From NCBI GenBank assembly GCA_030704615.1, contig CM060731.1, positions 12,340,001 through 12,400,000 on the forward strand: a stretch of 60,000 bases of DNA, given 5' to 3'. Both the position numbers and the translations under genes were made by a program. Position 1 is the first letter of the stretch; each line of letters starts with the position of its first letter. The stretch comes from Takakia lepidozioides. Taxonomy: Eukaryota > Streptophyta > Takakiopsida > Takakiales > Takakiaceae. Below are positions 1 to 10,809 of this stretch, piece by piece. The notes under the pieces are model-generated. The model saw only the letters and a program-made list of their open reading frames with translations, ran no database searches and was not told the origin of the DNA.

Positions 1-179
1 ATGATTTTGTGGAACATTTTCAAGCTCGGTGGAAAATGAAACTAAATGGGGGAAAACGTGTGTCTGCCCTTCCCCCTGTTAGCCATATTTACTCGGCTCT
101 GAGGCGGGTGTCTCATCGTCCGGAACTGAGAAAGAAGGATCAATCTAACTAAGGAAAGGACGTGCAGTTGTCCAATGCG
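1..179. other. No gene seen
   Basis: Short AT-balanced stretch before the AGACC-word field begins. I see no coding signal or repeat in it. Confidence 0.4.
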
Positions 180-1290
180 GTAGACCAATTCTCACCTGCA
201 GTAGACCAATTCGGCAGACCATGATCACAGACCACCTGCAGTAGACCAATTCGGCAGACCATGATCACAGACCACCTGCAGTAGACCAGCACTGACTTGT
301 AGTAGACCAATGCGCCAAAGCATCTGCGACTCCCTTAATGTGCTTTTTAAAGGTTTGATGAAGCAAACCAATGAAGTCAATAAATGAGCCAAAGTGATCC
401 AGTAAACAAATGTAGTAGAGTAATGAAGCAAGCATAGCTCAATGAAGCAGACCAATACAGTATAGGGGTACACAAAGACAGTACACTCGACTAACGATGG
501 GTCTGACCTGTGCCCCACATTCAGGCGACCACCGAATTTAGTATACCACTATCTCATGGAGCAGACCAACAACCATGGTCCAAACTAAGTCCACTCCGTG
601 GAGGTAGCAGACCAATAACATCAATTTAGCAGCAGACATCGGCGAGGAGTACTGCATACATCGAAAGATCAATAACATCGGTTCATCAGCAAACCGCGTG
701 GAGAAGTACTCAATACAAAACATCGACCACAAATGTCAAGCAGTAGACCACGAATGTTCCACAAAAGTGTAGATCATATATAAAAATGAGCAGACCTGCA
801 CCACAGACCACATGAAGCATACCAATACAGTACAGGGGTAGACCAAGACAGTACACTCCACTCCGTGGAAGTAGCAGACCAATAACATCAGTTCAGCAGC
901 AGACCACAGCCAGGAGTACTGCATACATCGGTTCACCAGCAGACCACGTGGAACACTACTCAATACAAAACATCGACCAGAAATGTTTAACAGTAGACCA
1001 CGACAGCAGACTAATAAAATGATCCACAAAAGTGAACAGACACATCATATATAAAAATGAACAGACCTGCACCTTAGACCATATGAGAAAATTTTCATTT
1101 ATTGCCCGGCTTAGATGAAATAACCCGGACATCGGAAGAGTCTGACACGTCCGACATCTTCCTAGATGACAACTGTCTTTCTACAACTACATTCTCCATA
1201 ATACTGAGTGCTTTCAAAATGTACTCAACACACTTTAGGCGTTGCCTGCAAGCATAGCGGAATGTAAACCACTTTGAGGTAAACGGTTTC
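180..1290. repeat. GCAGACCA/GTAGACCA word field with local duplications
   Basis: The words AGTAGACCA and GCAGACCA recur every 10-40 bases on the plus strand. Larger duplications sit inside the field. A unit of about 41 bp is tandemly repeated between about 195 and 290. A unit of about 150 bp at 588-740 recurs with changes at 852-1000. A TATATAAAAATGAGCAGACC-type segment near 776 recurs near 1047. Open frames here (for example on the minus strand at 225-518) are rich in short repeats and look like artefacts of the words. The field lies just downstream of the Ulp1-like gene on the minus strand and may be its 3' flank. Confidence 0.7.
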
Positions 1291-1589
1291 CTCTCTCTCT
1301 AAGTCCTGTGCCACGATCGCCCTTCAACTAGTCGTAGAACCCCTCGATAAAGGACATGACGTAAAAGCCACATTCCCATGAGAAGGGTTACTGTGGCACT
1401 TGAGGGATATGAAAATTGAATGCAGTGGCCTCGTCCTACGACGCAGTGTGCGGCTCCAAGCCGAGACATGCTCCATACACATTTCGAACCCATGGCAATA
1501 TCTCCATGGGTTTGTGCATCTCCTTGATTGAGTTCAGATGAGTGAACACGCGGAGCACCCGGTCAATAATCACCAAATTCCAATGAAAC
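1280..1589 (-). pseudogene. Ulp1-like exon 8, catalytic His and Cys half
   Basis: After an acceptor GGCAG the frame reads GFHWNLVIID, then a block ending in WECGFYVMSFIEGF. In Ulp1/SENP (C48) proteases the HW..L motif carries the catalytic His and the (D)CG.YV motif the catalytic Cys; both are visible. The usual Asp in the VYDS motif is replaced (the frame reads VFTHLNS). Three in-frame stops (TAG 1436-1438, TAA 1388-1390, TAG 1328-1330) interrupt the exon, two of them before the Cys. Active protease is therefore unlikely. Confidence 0.72.
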
Positions 1590-1766
1590 CTGCCACAACG
1601 CAGGGCGCATCAGCACAAGGGAACAGCTGCAAATCAAAATGGCAGACCCATTGAGCAGACTGGTAGAGCTGGGCAGAGCTAGGCAGACCAATGTTGCAGA
1701 CCAGTGATGGTGGACCAATGATAAAGGGCAGAGAAACAGTGGTACGCACGAACGCAGAACACTTAC
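1590..1766 (-). repeat. Intron made of GGTCTGC words
   Basis: This 177-bp intron between the two Ulp1 exons contains about six TGGTCTGC/CGGTCTGCC-like words in sense orientation. It starts GTAAGT and ends GCAG. The same composition is seen in the introns at 2139-2403, 4413-4616 and 5328-5454. Confidence 0.65.
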
Positions 1767-2138
1767 CCATCAACTATTGGTACCAGTATGTACTTGCAGG
1801 TCTTCAGCTCCTTCCCCATACGATGCACTGTCAATCCGTGCTCGACCTGCGAGCGAACCCATTCCTGACCTGCACTCCAGTGAATCTTCACTACACTCCA
1901 AACCCACGTCGGCAAAATAGCAACATCATTATATGTCTTGACATCCAGATTCTTCTGATAAAACCTACACCGCAACTCAAGCAATGGGTCCGTAGTCTCG
2001 GATTCTTGTTTCTCTAGGGCTTTGAGGTCCTCGGTGGCAACACTGCACTCAAACTCTGGGTCGTTTTCAAAAAAGTACAGCATTGCTTTTTCCTCAGAGA
2101 TATGTGCGTTGAAAGTGGAGCCAAATCGGGCAGTGAAC
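1767..2138 (-). pseudogene. Ulp1-like exon 7, domain N-terminal half
   Basis: Starts after an acceptor TGCAG with FTARFGSTFNAHISEEK and ends at KYILVPIVDG before a GTAAGT donor. Joined in phase to the next exon it gives PIVDGFHWNLVIID, exactly the spacing expected in Ulp1 domains. The 177-bp intron that follows (1590-1766) is largely made of GGTCTGC words. This exon itself has no stop. Confidence 0.7.
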
Positions 2139-2403
2139 CTGCACAAACTCGGAAAAAACCTTTAAGAAGATAGACCACGACAGAACCAGGCTGGCGGACC
2201 CAGAAGGATCACAGCCAGAAGGACTAGACCTACAACGGATACGGTACCAGACCCAAGGACCAGACCAACGGAGCAAGCCAATGGAGCAGACGAACGGCAG
2301 CCACATCAGACCCAACAGACCCATGAAGCAGACCCATACAACCTTTTTGCAGCAGACCCATGGAGTTGGTCTGTTCAGAGCATCGCAAGCAGACCATCGA
2401 CAC

Positions 2404-2891
2404 TTGTGTTTGTTACGGAGCTCCGCAACTTCGCTCTCCACTTCCAAGCAGACCTTCCGGTCAGCACTCATGTATACTCCAGACTTCGGTTTTTTTGCAA
2501 CGCCTTTTTGGGGGGGAATTGTTTTTAGCCTCGGGTCTGCCACGCCATCTGGTATGCGCTTCTTCCCAGCTCTATTTAGTGAAGCAGGTTCCTCCAACTT
2601 CTTTTCCAATGCAACAACCGTCTCCTTCATACCCTCTCGGAGCTGGCTAGCTCGGCTTCGCAACAAGATTTTGTCCTGGGGTTTATTAACACTCTGTGGT
2701 CCCGTTCTAGACGCTTCCTGCACTCCATGGGTCGAACTGGCCCCTACGGTGGGGGTTATCACTACTGGTACACACTTTGTGCTTGACCCCAAGTTGAGCA
2801 CCTGCGACGGACCACAAGTTGAGACCTCAAACGCCATAACCTTCACACGAATATCAGACCACAAAACATCAGCAATGACCACCCAAATGCA
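2404..2891 (-). pseudogene. Exon 6 of the Ulp1-like gene, linker
   Basis: Open frame from an acceptor TTCCAG to a donor AA|GTGTCG. It encodes a charged linker with a predicted helical segment (RSRASQLREGMKETVVALEKK) and ends EVESEVAELRNKHK. The phase (two bases left over) fits exon 7. I recognise no domain. Confidence 0.55.
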
Positions 2892-2935
2892 CTGGAAAAA
2901 AAAAATGGACTGCAAAAATGCCAATGGAATCAGAC

Positions 2936-4412
2936 CTTTGTGGGCGCTGTGGGTGTCTGCAATTGCGCCACTCCTGTGGCAAGTACATCTTCGACTACAA
3001 TGACTGGTTCCAGAGAATGAGAAGGGACAAAAACAGGTGCATGGGTTTCGACAAGGTCTGATGAATGGTCTGCTGTCGGGTCGAACATGCGGAGCACCCT
3101 ATCAACGGATTGGTCTATTGCCAATAGTGGGTCTACAGACGAGTCGGGGTCCACAAAAGTAAGCGGCAAAATGGCCAAAGATGCATCCTCATCTGGTGTA
3201 GACCCTACCTCTAACAGATGGGGAAGGTCACTGACCAAACTGTCACAGTCATAGTCCATAGTTGCAATTGCAGAATTGGTCTGTACTATGGATAAATGAG
3301 CAGTGACACTTTCTCGGTTCTGTTCAGGCTGTGCTGTGTCAGAAGGTCTGGTGGCAAGGGTAAGGTCCACTACCATTCTCTGCTTCTCAGCAGATGTTGC
3401 AGTGGGGGGGAAAGGAATTGTTCCTCTCATTTTCGGCAACTCGTAAGTGCCAGGGAGGATTGGCGTTGCTTCCTGGGTTATCGCCAGGTCTTTAGATGGT
3501 CTGATGTCCTGCACTGGCAAGGTCTGCTGATGTTGGAATGGTGAGGTGTCGACGTCCATACCTACGTCGCGATGCACTTCTGCCATGCATTTGTCAAGCA
3601 ATGTACCAGGCAGGCTGTCCTCCTGCAAGGTCTGATTTTCTTTCCTCTGCTCCAGCAAGGTCTGATCAGGTCTGCACTGGTCGGGAAATGTCTGCTCTGA
3701 TATGGTCTGGTCTGGTCTGGTCTGGTATCCTCTGGTCTTCTAGGGTATGGTCTGTTATGCACTCGAATCGTATGGAGTCCTTCACTCTGGTCTGGTCTGC
3801 TGTGGTCGGGTCTGCTGTGGTATGGTTTTCTGTGGTCTGCTTTTGTCTTGTCTGGTGTGGGGTGGTCTGGTCTTGTCTGGTCTTGTCGGATCTGCTGTGG
3901 TGTGTTTTGGCCTGCACTGGTCTGCCCAGGTCTACTTTCCACCGCAGCGGTCTGCTTTGGGAAGGTGATGGGTGCCCACTGATCTGGAAAGGTCTGCTCA
4001 TGTTCGGTGTTGTGGAAGTTGAAGGTCTGCATAACCAAGGCCTCCCCGGTAATTTCGGGTAAGGTGTGCAATGCCTCCATGAAAGACTGTTTTGGCAACG
4101 AAAAGTTTTTGTCACCCACATTCTCTGGCTTGGGATCACTGGCAATCCAGTCGGGGGTTTGCTGGTTCGCATGTCGGTATTTGGGAGTTTGCTGGGAAGG
4201 GTCTGCTCGCTCCACGGTCTGCTCGCTACGGGCCTCCTGGGTCTCCATGGGAGTTGGGTTCTGTGTGTCTGCTGTTGTACGAACTCCAATGAGCCTGCAC
4301 TTAATGGGTGACTCGACTCCAGTATGGCCACGGAGGGCTCGTAGAAGCTGCCTTGTGCCATTGGCATACTGGTCAAGAGCATTCCGAACAAGCTCGTCCT
4401 CAGGATCATACT
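2936..4412 (-). pseudogene. Exon 5, linker with RPDQ repeats from AGACC word
   Basis: Starts after GCAG with YDPEDELVRNALDQYANGTR and ends TPTAPTK at a donor AAAG|GTCTGATT. Between about 3660 and 3960 the DNA is nearly pure GGTCTGGTCTG-like repeat. In the sense strand this is translated as (Q/T)RPD-type repeats. The frame upstream (through 4248) and downstream (3658 to 2936) differ by one base modulo 3. Either a frameshift or a small further intron lies in the repeat. The downstream half is acidic and open for 240 codons. Confidence 0.55.
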
Positions 4413-4616
4413 CTGCAACATGTCACAAACACGTCAAAAACAAAGCACTCATCCCTGGTCTGCTAACAAACGGAAGAATACATGGGGGTTTGATGCTTGA
4501 CATGGTCTGCTTCAGAACTCTGTTGGTTGTCATGGTTCATAAAGTCTGCTAGAAGGCATGAGTTTGTGGTCAACGACAAGGTCTGTTAACAAGGTCGCTT
4601 AGGTCTGATGACATAC

Positions 4617-5327
4617 CGTGATCTAGGACTGTGGTCCACAGCCCAATATCTTTCATCAACCGATCCATGAAGGCCTCGTCAAGCTCTCCCAGAGCTGCAA
4701 CACGGTCCTCTGCTGGAAACCCGCTCCAGAGCACTTGGAAAGCATGTCGTTTATTGAATGCAATGTCGAAAACCGCACGCTCCTGCACAGTCACAAACCA
4801 CATCATGGCGTCTTGCGTGATACTTTCCCGAGCCTCTTTGCTTCCGTGCAGTAGGTCCATCCGTAGGTTGTGTAGGTCTTTTTTTAATTTGGTGTAAGAC
4901 CTGAAATTGCCAAATTGCATCCATTGACGGCCGCGGAAACAATCTGCCATCTCCTCAAAAGCACTCTTTGTCAAGCTCGCTAAGTGCTTCGGACGAACAC
5001 CAAATATTGGGTGGGCGATGGCCATGTGCCTAATCTCCAGTGGGCGTGGGTCGTGCATGAGAAAGAGCTACGCGATAAGCGGTGGCTCGGTCTCCTCTGC
5101 CAGAAGCGCCACTCCATACTCACGGGCTTTGTCCAAAACACGGGTGGCCTCCTCCGCCGTAAACTCCATTGAGGAGTGCTGCGGAGCAAAGGTCCACCGG
5201 GAGGCGACGATGTGGTGAAGCTCATTGTACCAGTCCAGATGCTGATTGCTTTCCCCACAACGAAACTTCGGAAGAGTGGGGTCGTCCTCATCAGTTGCAG
5301 ACCGCTGTATGTGGAGGTCGCCATGGT
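4617..5327 (-). pseudogene. Exon 4 of the Ulp1-like gene, with in-frame TAG
   Basis: Begins after GGCAG with DHGDLHIQRSATDED and ends TVLDH before G|GTATGT. The frame is open for about 236 codons except for one TAG at 5068-5070; the flanking peptides LLAEETEPPLIA and LFLMHDPRPLEIRHM are in the same frame. Composition (charged, few low-complexity runs) supports real coding. No family recognised. Confidence 0.6.
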
Positions 5328-5454
5328 CTGCCAAATGGGAAATCAGTTCGACCACCCAATGTGGTCTGCTAAGGGTCTGCTGAAGAGGTACGAAGGTCCG
5401 CTGGAGGATGGGTCACGGAAGAAAGGTCCACGGAGCCGGGTCTGCTAGTCTGAC

Positions 5455-5686
5455 CGGCGCTCTCAAAAGCCTTTACAGCAGACGGAGGGAGGCCTGCTGC
5501 GCGGCCAGTGGTACCATCCTGAATTGATGCAATGGCATCAGCCGACTGTGGATACAGATTCACGATGTAGTCACAAATATCACGGACCTCATTCCGGACA
5601 AGTATATTTTCCAAGGGAGGACCGTTCAACCTATACTTCCAGATTTGCAAAGCTCTATACACTCGGTTGTCTTGCGCATTCGCCTC
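5455..5686 (-). pseudogene. Exon 3 of the Ulp1-like gene
   Basis: Follows a good acceptor (TTTGTTTTCAG) and reads EANAQDNRVYRALQIWKYRL to AVKAFESA, ending at G|GTCAGAC. Phase 0 in and phase 1 out match the neighbouring exons. Function unknown. Confidence 0.6.
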
Positions 5687-6097
5687 CTGAAAACAAATAG
5701 CAAAATTGGCCTTCACATTAGACCAGTAGACCAGTCAAAACTAGGCCTGACAGTAGACCAGTAGACCATACACCAGTAGGTCATATCAGTAGACCAGTAG
5801 AGCATAGTAATAGACCATAGCCATGGACCCATGCAGCAGACCACAGCCACGACAGTAGTGCGCCTTTCAAAGCAACTGCAGTACCATGTTGCGAAAAGCA
5901 GACCCAAAACAGTAGACCGTTCGCAGCAGACCACATATATAACAATAATAAAAAAACACTATAGCATGATTTGCAACGGGGAAAGTAGACGCATGGTTGT
6001 GGACCTATAGAGCAGACCACAGCCAGAACAAGTGATGCAGTACCATGTAGCAGATCCAGAACAGTAGACCGACAGCAGCAGGCCACACATACAACAC

Positions 6098-6237
6098 CCG
6101 GCATAGCATATCACTAATTGCAACCAGGAAATCGAAACACTCAAATACGGTAGACCATAGAAAGAGTGGTTCAAGTACTTGGAGGCCGTTGTAGTCTTCA
6201 TCCCTTGGGTGTGATCGTGCCTCCACCCACTTCTTCT
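6098..6237 (-). pseudogene. Exon 2 of the Ulp1-like gene, short
   Basis: A 140-bp open block after ATATAGCAG: KKWVEARSHPRDEDYNGLQ through LVAISDMLCR, donor CGG|GTGTTG. Phases fit both neighbours if exon 1 ends at CACG|GTCTTC (6343). Confidence 0.5.
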
Positions 6238-6342
6238 CTGCTATATCAATGGTCTGCTGTATCTCCCTTATCTCACGTAAGCATACAAAAAAGGGGAAAA
6301 AGTCCGGATCTTATTCATCTGGGTACTGGTCTGGCAGAAGAC

Positions 6343-7261
6343 CGTGGGGAAGCAGGTACAATGTGCCAGGGCGGACAGGGGTGCCCGTTACATCTCCATG
6401 AGCGTCAGTCAGGGTCTGTTGTTTCTTGGTCTGCTTGTTGGGTCTGATATGTGGTGGGCTTCGTGGGTCTATTTGAGGGTGTAATTCCTCCATGGGGATG
6501 TCCGAGTCAAGGGTTATGTCATGTACCTGTGGGGCGTACCCAATGGGGTCGTTCATCAAGTACGGTCTCATAAGTAGTCCCGGCCGCTCTGTCGGCTTGT
6601 CCTGAACATGATCCTCCTCTTCATGAGAGTCTTCCTCACTTGAGTCATCCCCACTGGACGACAAAGTTGAAACGGCAGCCTGTGGTCTGCTGGTGCTGGT
6701 CTGCTGGGACCGACCTGGTTGCAATTCTTTGCTACTCGCTCTCATATCCCGTGGTCTGCTAGTACTGGTACTGAGAGATCTGTGACTTTTGCGGTCTACA
6801 TTTTTCTTAGCTCCATCACTGAGCTTCCTTTTCTTCACTGGCACAACGAGGCCGGGTCCCAGCAAGCCGGCTTCAGTGTAATAACGCTGCCGCACTTCCT
6901 TAGCAGACCGAGCGACGGCATGCGCACCCCTACACTTTGCAGTGATTTCTTTTGCGGCCTTAGACGAACTTAGCTTGGGCCAAGGCTTGAAGTTCTCAGG
7001 GACCATACCTTTGCATCCTCCATCAAGGGCATGGCGGTTTAGAGTCTCTTTGTCCTTGACAATATCGGGGCAAAAGGGGCACTGAAACCGATTCTTTGAC
7101 CAGTTCTCTTTCTCCTTCGCTACGCGCAAGTCCAAAAATGCTTCTACTATTTTAGCATCGTACTCACTTGGCTCATACCAGTACCTTCTCTTGGCTTTGT
7201 GGCGAGGGGCATGCACATATTCCACCCAATCGGCTCCGCCCTTTGGGCAAGCTTCTTCCAT
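6343..7261 (-). pseudogene. Exon 1 of the Ulp1-like gene, C2H2-like finger
   Basis: Open from an ATG at 7261 (MEEACPKGGADWVEYVHAP) for about 306 codons. Residues about 54-80 contain FQCPFC, then 12 residues, then HALDGGC, a C2H2/zf-XS-like finger. Downstream is basic (VPVKKRKLSDGAKKNVDRK, a likely nuclear signal), then Ser-rich and acidic (SSSGDDSSEEDSHEEED). An acceptor-like GTTGCAG lies just before the ATG, so an upstream exon is possible. No stop occurs before the proposed donor at 6343. Confidence 0.55.
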
Positions 7262-8540
7262 GGCTGCAACCCAAGGAGGAATTGTGTCAGAGACGGTCTG
7301 CTAAATGCAAATGAAGAAGAGCAAGCAAAAAAGGAAATGAAGGTCTGGCGGTGAAGAAGTCTGGTGAAGTTGATACCTTTGCACTTCGGCAACGACGGCC
7401 ACGCGGCGCGGCCTTTGAAGAGCGGGCGGGCGCTACAAACGAATCGTCGAGTCGAAGAGGCAGAAACCGCGAAGCGCAACACAACGTGCAGTCACAAAGT
7501 GGAGAGACGCGAAAGACACAAGAGGAGGAAGAGGCGAGGACCCCAACGTAACGGCTCACTGCTAAGCGTGACAAGAGCACGTGTGCGACCGCCGAGGCCA
7601 TGCACGTCGGTCATTGGACTGCCGTCGAAACATCAAACTGACAATAATGGCCGCCGCCAAGGACTTCCATGGTCTGCCCTAAGTCTCCGCCAAAAGGGTC
7701 AGCCAAAAGGTCTGTGGCTCTGGTCTGTCGCATTCGTGCGGCAAAGATTGTGTGTACTCGGTCTGCCGTCAGGATCTGACCACAGTTCTCCAGGCTGGTC
7801 TATTGGTTCGGTCTTCTCGTCTAGACTGGCATGGTGCACTCTTCTCTTCTCATGCTCTGCCCATTTGGTCTGCCCTCTGTCTGCAGTGTGTCCCCACCCG
7901 TTTCACCATTTCAATGGTCCCCCGGCTGGGTCTCTGCATCCCCGCACTGTCATGGTAACACTTGGAAGGTCCACTGATTCGTTGCACAAAAAATTCCGCC
8001 ACACATGCCCATTTCGTCCTGCATCGATGGGTCCACCTGCAAACAACATCCAAGAGATGGAACTCGGGAGGAAATCGGAATTTTATACAGCCAGCCATAC
8101 ACATATGCTTCCGTTATTTTTGCAATGTCATTCCACACATGCTATATGGAGGACAAGCCTCGAACAAGACAGTGTGACAAGGGAAAGGCCGATTCTCAAT
8201 TGTTGTCCGCTAAAATGAGTTGTACTTGTTAGCAAAGACCTAAATACTTCCATTCAAGTTTGCACTGTAAACTCAATGTAACTCACTTCCCCGCGCTCAA
8301 ACAGTCCCACGAATAGGCGAACAACAAAGCAAAAATAGTAGAAGCATATGAACAAAAGAGGTTGTGGCTTGAAACGATGGACTCCGATGTTGCCAGAGAG
8401 TCCATGGAGTCATGCAAAGGGATTCTTCACAACCGGTGAGTCTGTTGGTTCTAAACAGTCAAACAGCATCAAGCAGCAAGCAACATCGGCAACAGAGAAA
8501 AAAAAAAAAAAAAAAGGGGGTCTGAGGAGATCGGCGAGTG
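7262..8540. other. Flank of the Ulp1-like gene, GGTCTGC words continue
   Basis: The words GGTCTGCC/TGGTCTGT recur between about 7670 and 7880. A plus-strand open frame of 284 codons (7364-8218) is present, but it is Arg/Ser-rich, shares no recognisable motif and overlaps three other open frames; I do not call it a gene. A run of 19 A lies at about 8498-8516. Confidence 0.4.
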
Positions 8541-8915
8541 CCATGGCATGCCCTAAATCCGGACGGTCTGGATAAAACCGAAACTGGACGGGCAGATGCG
8601 TGCCACGTAGGTCTGGGTCTGCTGTGCCGGTCTGGGGTGGTCTGCCGGACGACATGCGCCAGCAGCAGGCAGACCGATTTTGGGCAGACCCACTGGGACC
8701 CGATGGCGGGCGGACCCAGTGGCGAGGGCGGGCGGGGACCGCGGTCCGGGGGCGGGCTGGGCGGCGTGCGGGCAGGACTGCGGGGCTGCCGACCGTGCTG
8801 CGCGGCTGGCAGGTGGGGTGGGCAGGGCGGGGGAAGGCGACCCCGCGTCTGTGCGCCCTGTCCCACATGCGCTACATAAACTCCCAATTATTCAAAAATG
8901 AGAGGCATTGTTTAT
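8540..8915 (+). repeat. Dispersed GC-rich element, copy 1
   Basis: The stretch from ATGCCCTAAATCCGG through a GC-rich GGTCTGCC/GGCAGACC core to CATAAACTCCCAATTATTC and AAAAATGAGAGGCATT is also found at 49200-49530. The end sequence CCCAATTATTCAAAAATGAG is identical in both. The open frames across it on both strands are by-products of high GC. It is probably the end of a non-autonomous transposon. Confidence 0.6.
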
Positions 8916-8929
8916 AGGATATTGTAAAC

Positions 8930-10308
8930 TTGCAAGGAGGACTGTAAATGTTTTAGTGGGGTTTCAACGGTCAACTCAAGCCGATCGTTAGAGGTTGTCA
9001 GATATGGCAGTGACCAGTCAGACTGTGTGAGAGTCTGTATGAGAGTCAGTGGTGGGCCCAAAAACAGTTCAGTCGTTTCGTGTGATTGCGTGGTGCAGAG
9101 ATTGCGTGGTTCAGTCAGAGTGGAGGTTAGACTAACAGAAATGACCTGAACTGATATTTATATAGATATCTGCTCAGTCTCTGTCGACATCGTCGTTGTT
9201 CCAGTATGCGGAGCGCGGGACCTACAATCCATCTTCACTCTTAGCCGGATTGATATGGTTGTTCGAATAATACATCAGAAAGGACATATATGTGTTGGTA
9301 CCAAGAAAGAGTTTCAACTTCCGGGCCTGGTGGTCCTCCGTCCTGAAGAACTTCCAGGAAACCTCGAACAACGGAGCATCAAGAAAAAGCATTTGTTGAG
9401 CTTCGATGAGTGTTCCCGATTTTAACATCATGCATACTAAGAATTTTGGAACAAGATTGCATCCTATGGGAGTAGCCAGTTGAAGACTACCACACTAACT
9501 GTAGGCTATATTTACAATCCATCACTGTTGATTGGGATTAGGATAATACTGTGCTCAGTTGTATATCATGCTCTTATTCAACTTCCGATGCTTGCGATCA
9601 GTAAGTAGTTATGTGTCATACATGCGCAACCGAAAAACCGTTACACCGTAGGTTCTGCTATGCACAAGACTGCGGTAGTCGTTTCGAGTCCATGGCCTGG
9701 TCTGGAATCCCCTCTATTTGATCAGCATGCATATTGCAGCGGCTGGAGGAGCACCCACCGATCACCACAGCCAGATGTTTTAATAGTGCATTGCCACTCC
9801 AGCTTTTGTGGATTTCAGTTACATCCTTTGTACATGTAAATAATACATCTGTGATACTTGCACATCTAGACGTCCTCTACATAGTCATACTTGTAGTAAT
9901 GGGTGCCACTGGATTGCCCGTCATTTATTTCAGAAAAGTCATAACTGCACGATGCACCAAACCTGAAGTACTTACTACTGCATGAACTTCAGAACACGAC
10001 AATAACATATACTAGAGGTAGTGGAACTTCAAACATGACAGATCCGTAAATAGTTAACAGCTTTAAGTATATTGAGCAGTTATGTGCGGACCCTACAATA
10101 ACCAGATTGAAATCAGCCAAGAGCCTCTGTATGGAACAAACTCACCTCTTACATGATCGGCCCAGTAGGCGTAGTACATTGTTTCGCCGATGATGCGCAT
10201 CATGGCTTGATGAAGTAGAGGGCGGAATCGGATACGATCTAGCTGGCTCCAACTACACAGCATTTCACTTAGGCTTGCGTCTTGATGGTCAGTGGCACTT
10301 GTCAATTA
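8930..10308. other. Intergenic, nothing recognised
   Basis: Ordinary AT-balanced sequence. Short open frames at 9222-9431 (minus) and 9734-9985 (plus) have no recognisable motif. A minus-strand frame of 70 codons (10093-10305) lies directly downstream of the FPF1-like gene, probably in its 3' region. Confidence 0.4.
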
Positions 10309-10692
10309 CTATTGATCAGTTCGAGGGTGGGTGCCGAGGCCTTGGGATGATTGTGCATCGCGCACCTCGAAGGCAGATCGGGTCTTTACAACAACGTCGT
10401 ACATGTGCATTGTTTTTAAGCTCGAGAAGCTGACAGGCAGAGAGATGAGGTGCGGTATAGAGGAGCTCTTGTGGTACTGGCGCAGCTGCCTATCACCACC
10501 GTTGTATGGCCCCCACCCGAGCTGCAGCAGCTTGTCCTCCAGGTCCTCATACGACGTAATGGTCTCATTGGTGGCACAATACACCAACACCTTGCGCCGC
10601 ACATATGAAGGTTCCCCTCCATCGAGCCGCTGCGCCTGCGGATTGGCCACCAGCTTCGCTACTCCATCCTTGAAAACCCACACTCCCGACAT
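10309..10692 (-). CDS. FPF1-like (flowering promoting factor 1-like) protein
   Basis: A 127-residue single-exon protein. It starts MSGVWVFKDGVAKLVANP, continues RRKVLVYCATNETITSYEDL, then LLQLGWGPY, HLISLP, KTMHMYDVVVK and ends near FEVRD with a short extra tail. These blocks, in this order and spacing, are the signature of plant FPF1/FPL proteins, which are about 110 residues long, small and soluble, and act in flowering time, gibberellin response and root growth in angiosperms. I chose the Met of MSGVWV as start because family members begin there; the frame is open 36 codons further upstream. In an alga the flowering role cannot apply. No disabling change is seen. Confidence 0.88.
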   Translation of the reverse strand: MSGVWVFKDGVAKLVANPQAQRLDGGEPSYVRRKVLVYCATNETITSYEDLEDKLLQLGWGPYNGGDRQLRQYHKSSSIPHLISLPVSFSSLKTMHMYDVVVKTRSAFEVRDAQSSQGLGTHPRTDQ

Positions 10693-10809
10693 GGTGGATC
10701 GACGATGGAGTAACTCGCCTAACTTTCTTCTTGCACACAGCTCGCCTTGCTGTGTAAAAGAGCCCAACCCAGTGAGAGTTCTAGCTACTTGGAGTAACAA
10801 GTCCCTTTA

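Larger units (their letters stand above)
1280..7261 (-). pseudogene. Decayed multi-exon gene, C2H2-like finger to Ulp1/C48 protease
   Basis: I reconstruct a minus-strand gene of about eight exons: 7261-6343, 6237-6098, 5686-5455, 5327-4617, 4412-2936, 2891-2404, 2138-1767 and 1589-about 1280. Every proposed junction has GT/AG ends and the phases match from exon to exon, which is strong evidence for real introns. The product would be roughly 1,500 residues: a zinc finger near the N-terminus, long acidic and Ser/Pro-rich linkers, and a Ulp1-type SUMO-protease-like domain at the C-terminus. Such proteases are often carried by plant Mutator-like elements, so this may be a transposon gene rather than a host gene. 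In-frame stops at 5068-5070, 1436-1438, 1388-1390 and 1328-1330, plus a frame change inside 3660-3960, indicate decay. Introns and part of exon five consist of the GGTCTGC word. Confidence 0.7.

Noticed and set aside
1328-1438. Alternative genetic code (TAG/TAA as Gln) to explain stops in the Ulp1 exon
   Set aside because: Pyruvate kinase and the FPF1-like gene use ordinary stops and have no internal TAG/TAA; decay is simpler.
7364-8218. Plus-strand 284-codon frame
   Set aside because: Overlapping frames, Arg/Ser-rich, no motif; lies in the GGTCTGC field.
8410-8917. Overlapping GC-rich frames on both strands
   Set aside because: By-products of high GC in a dispersed element; none has a motif.
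9222-9431. Minus-strand 69-codon frame
   Set aside because: No motif, no splice support; length is within chance.
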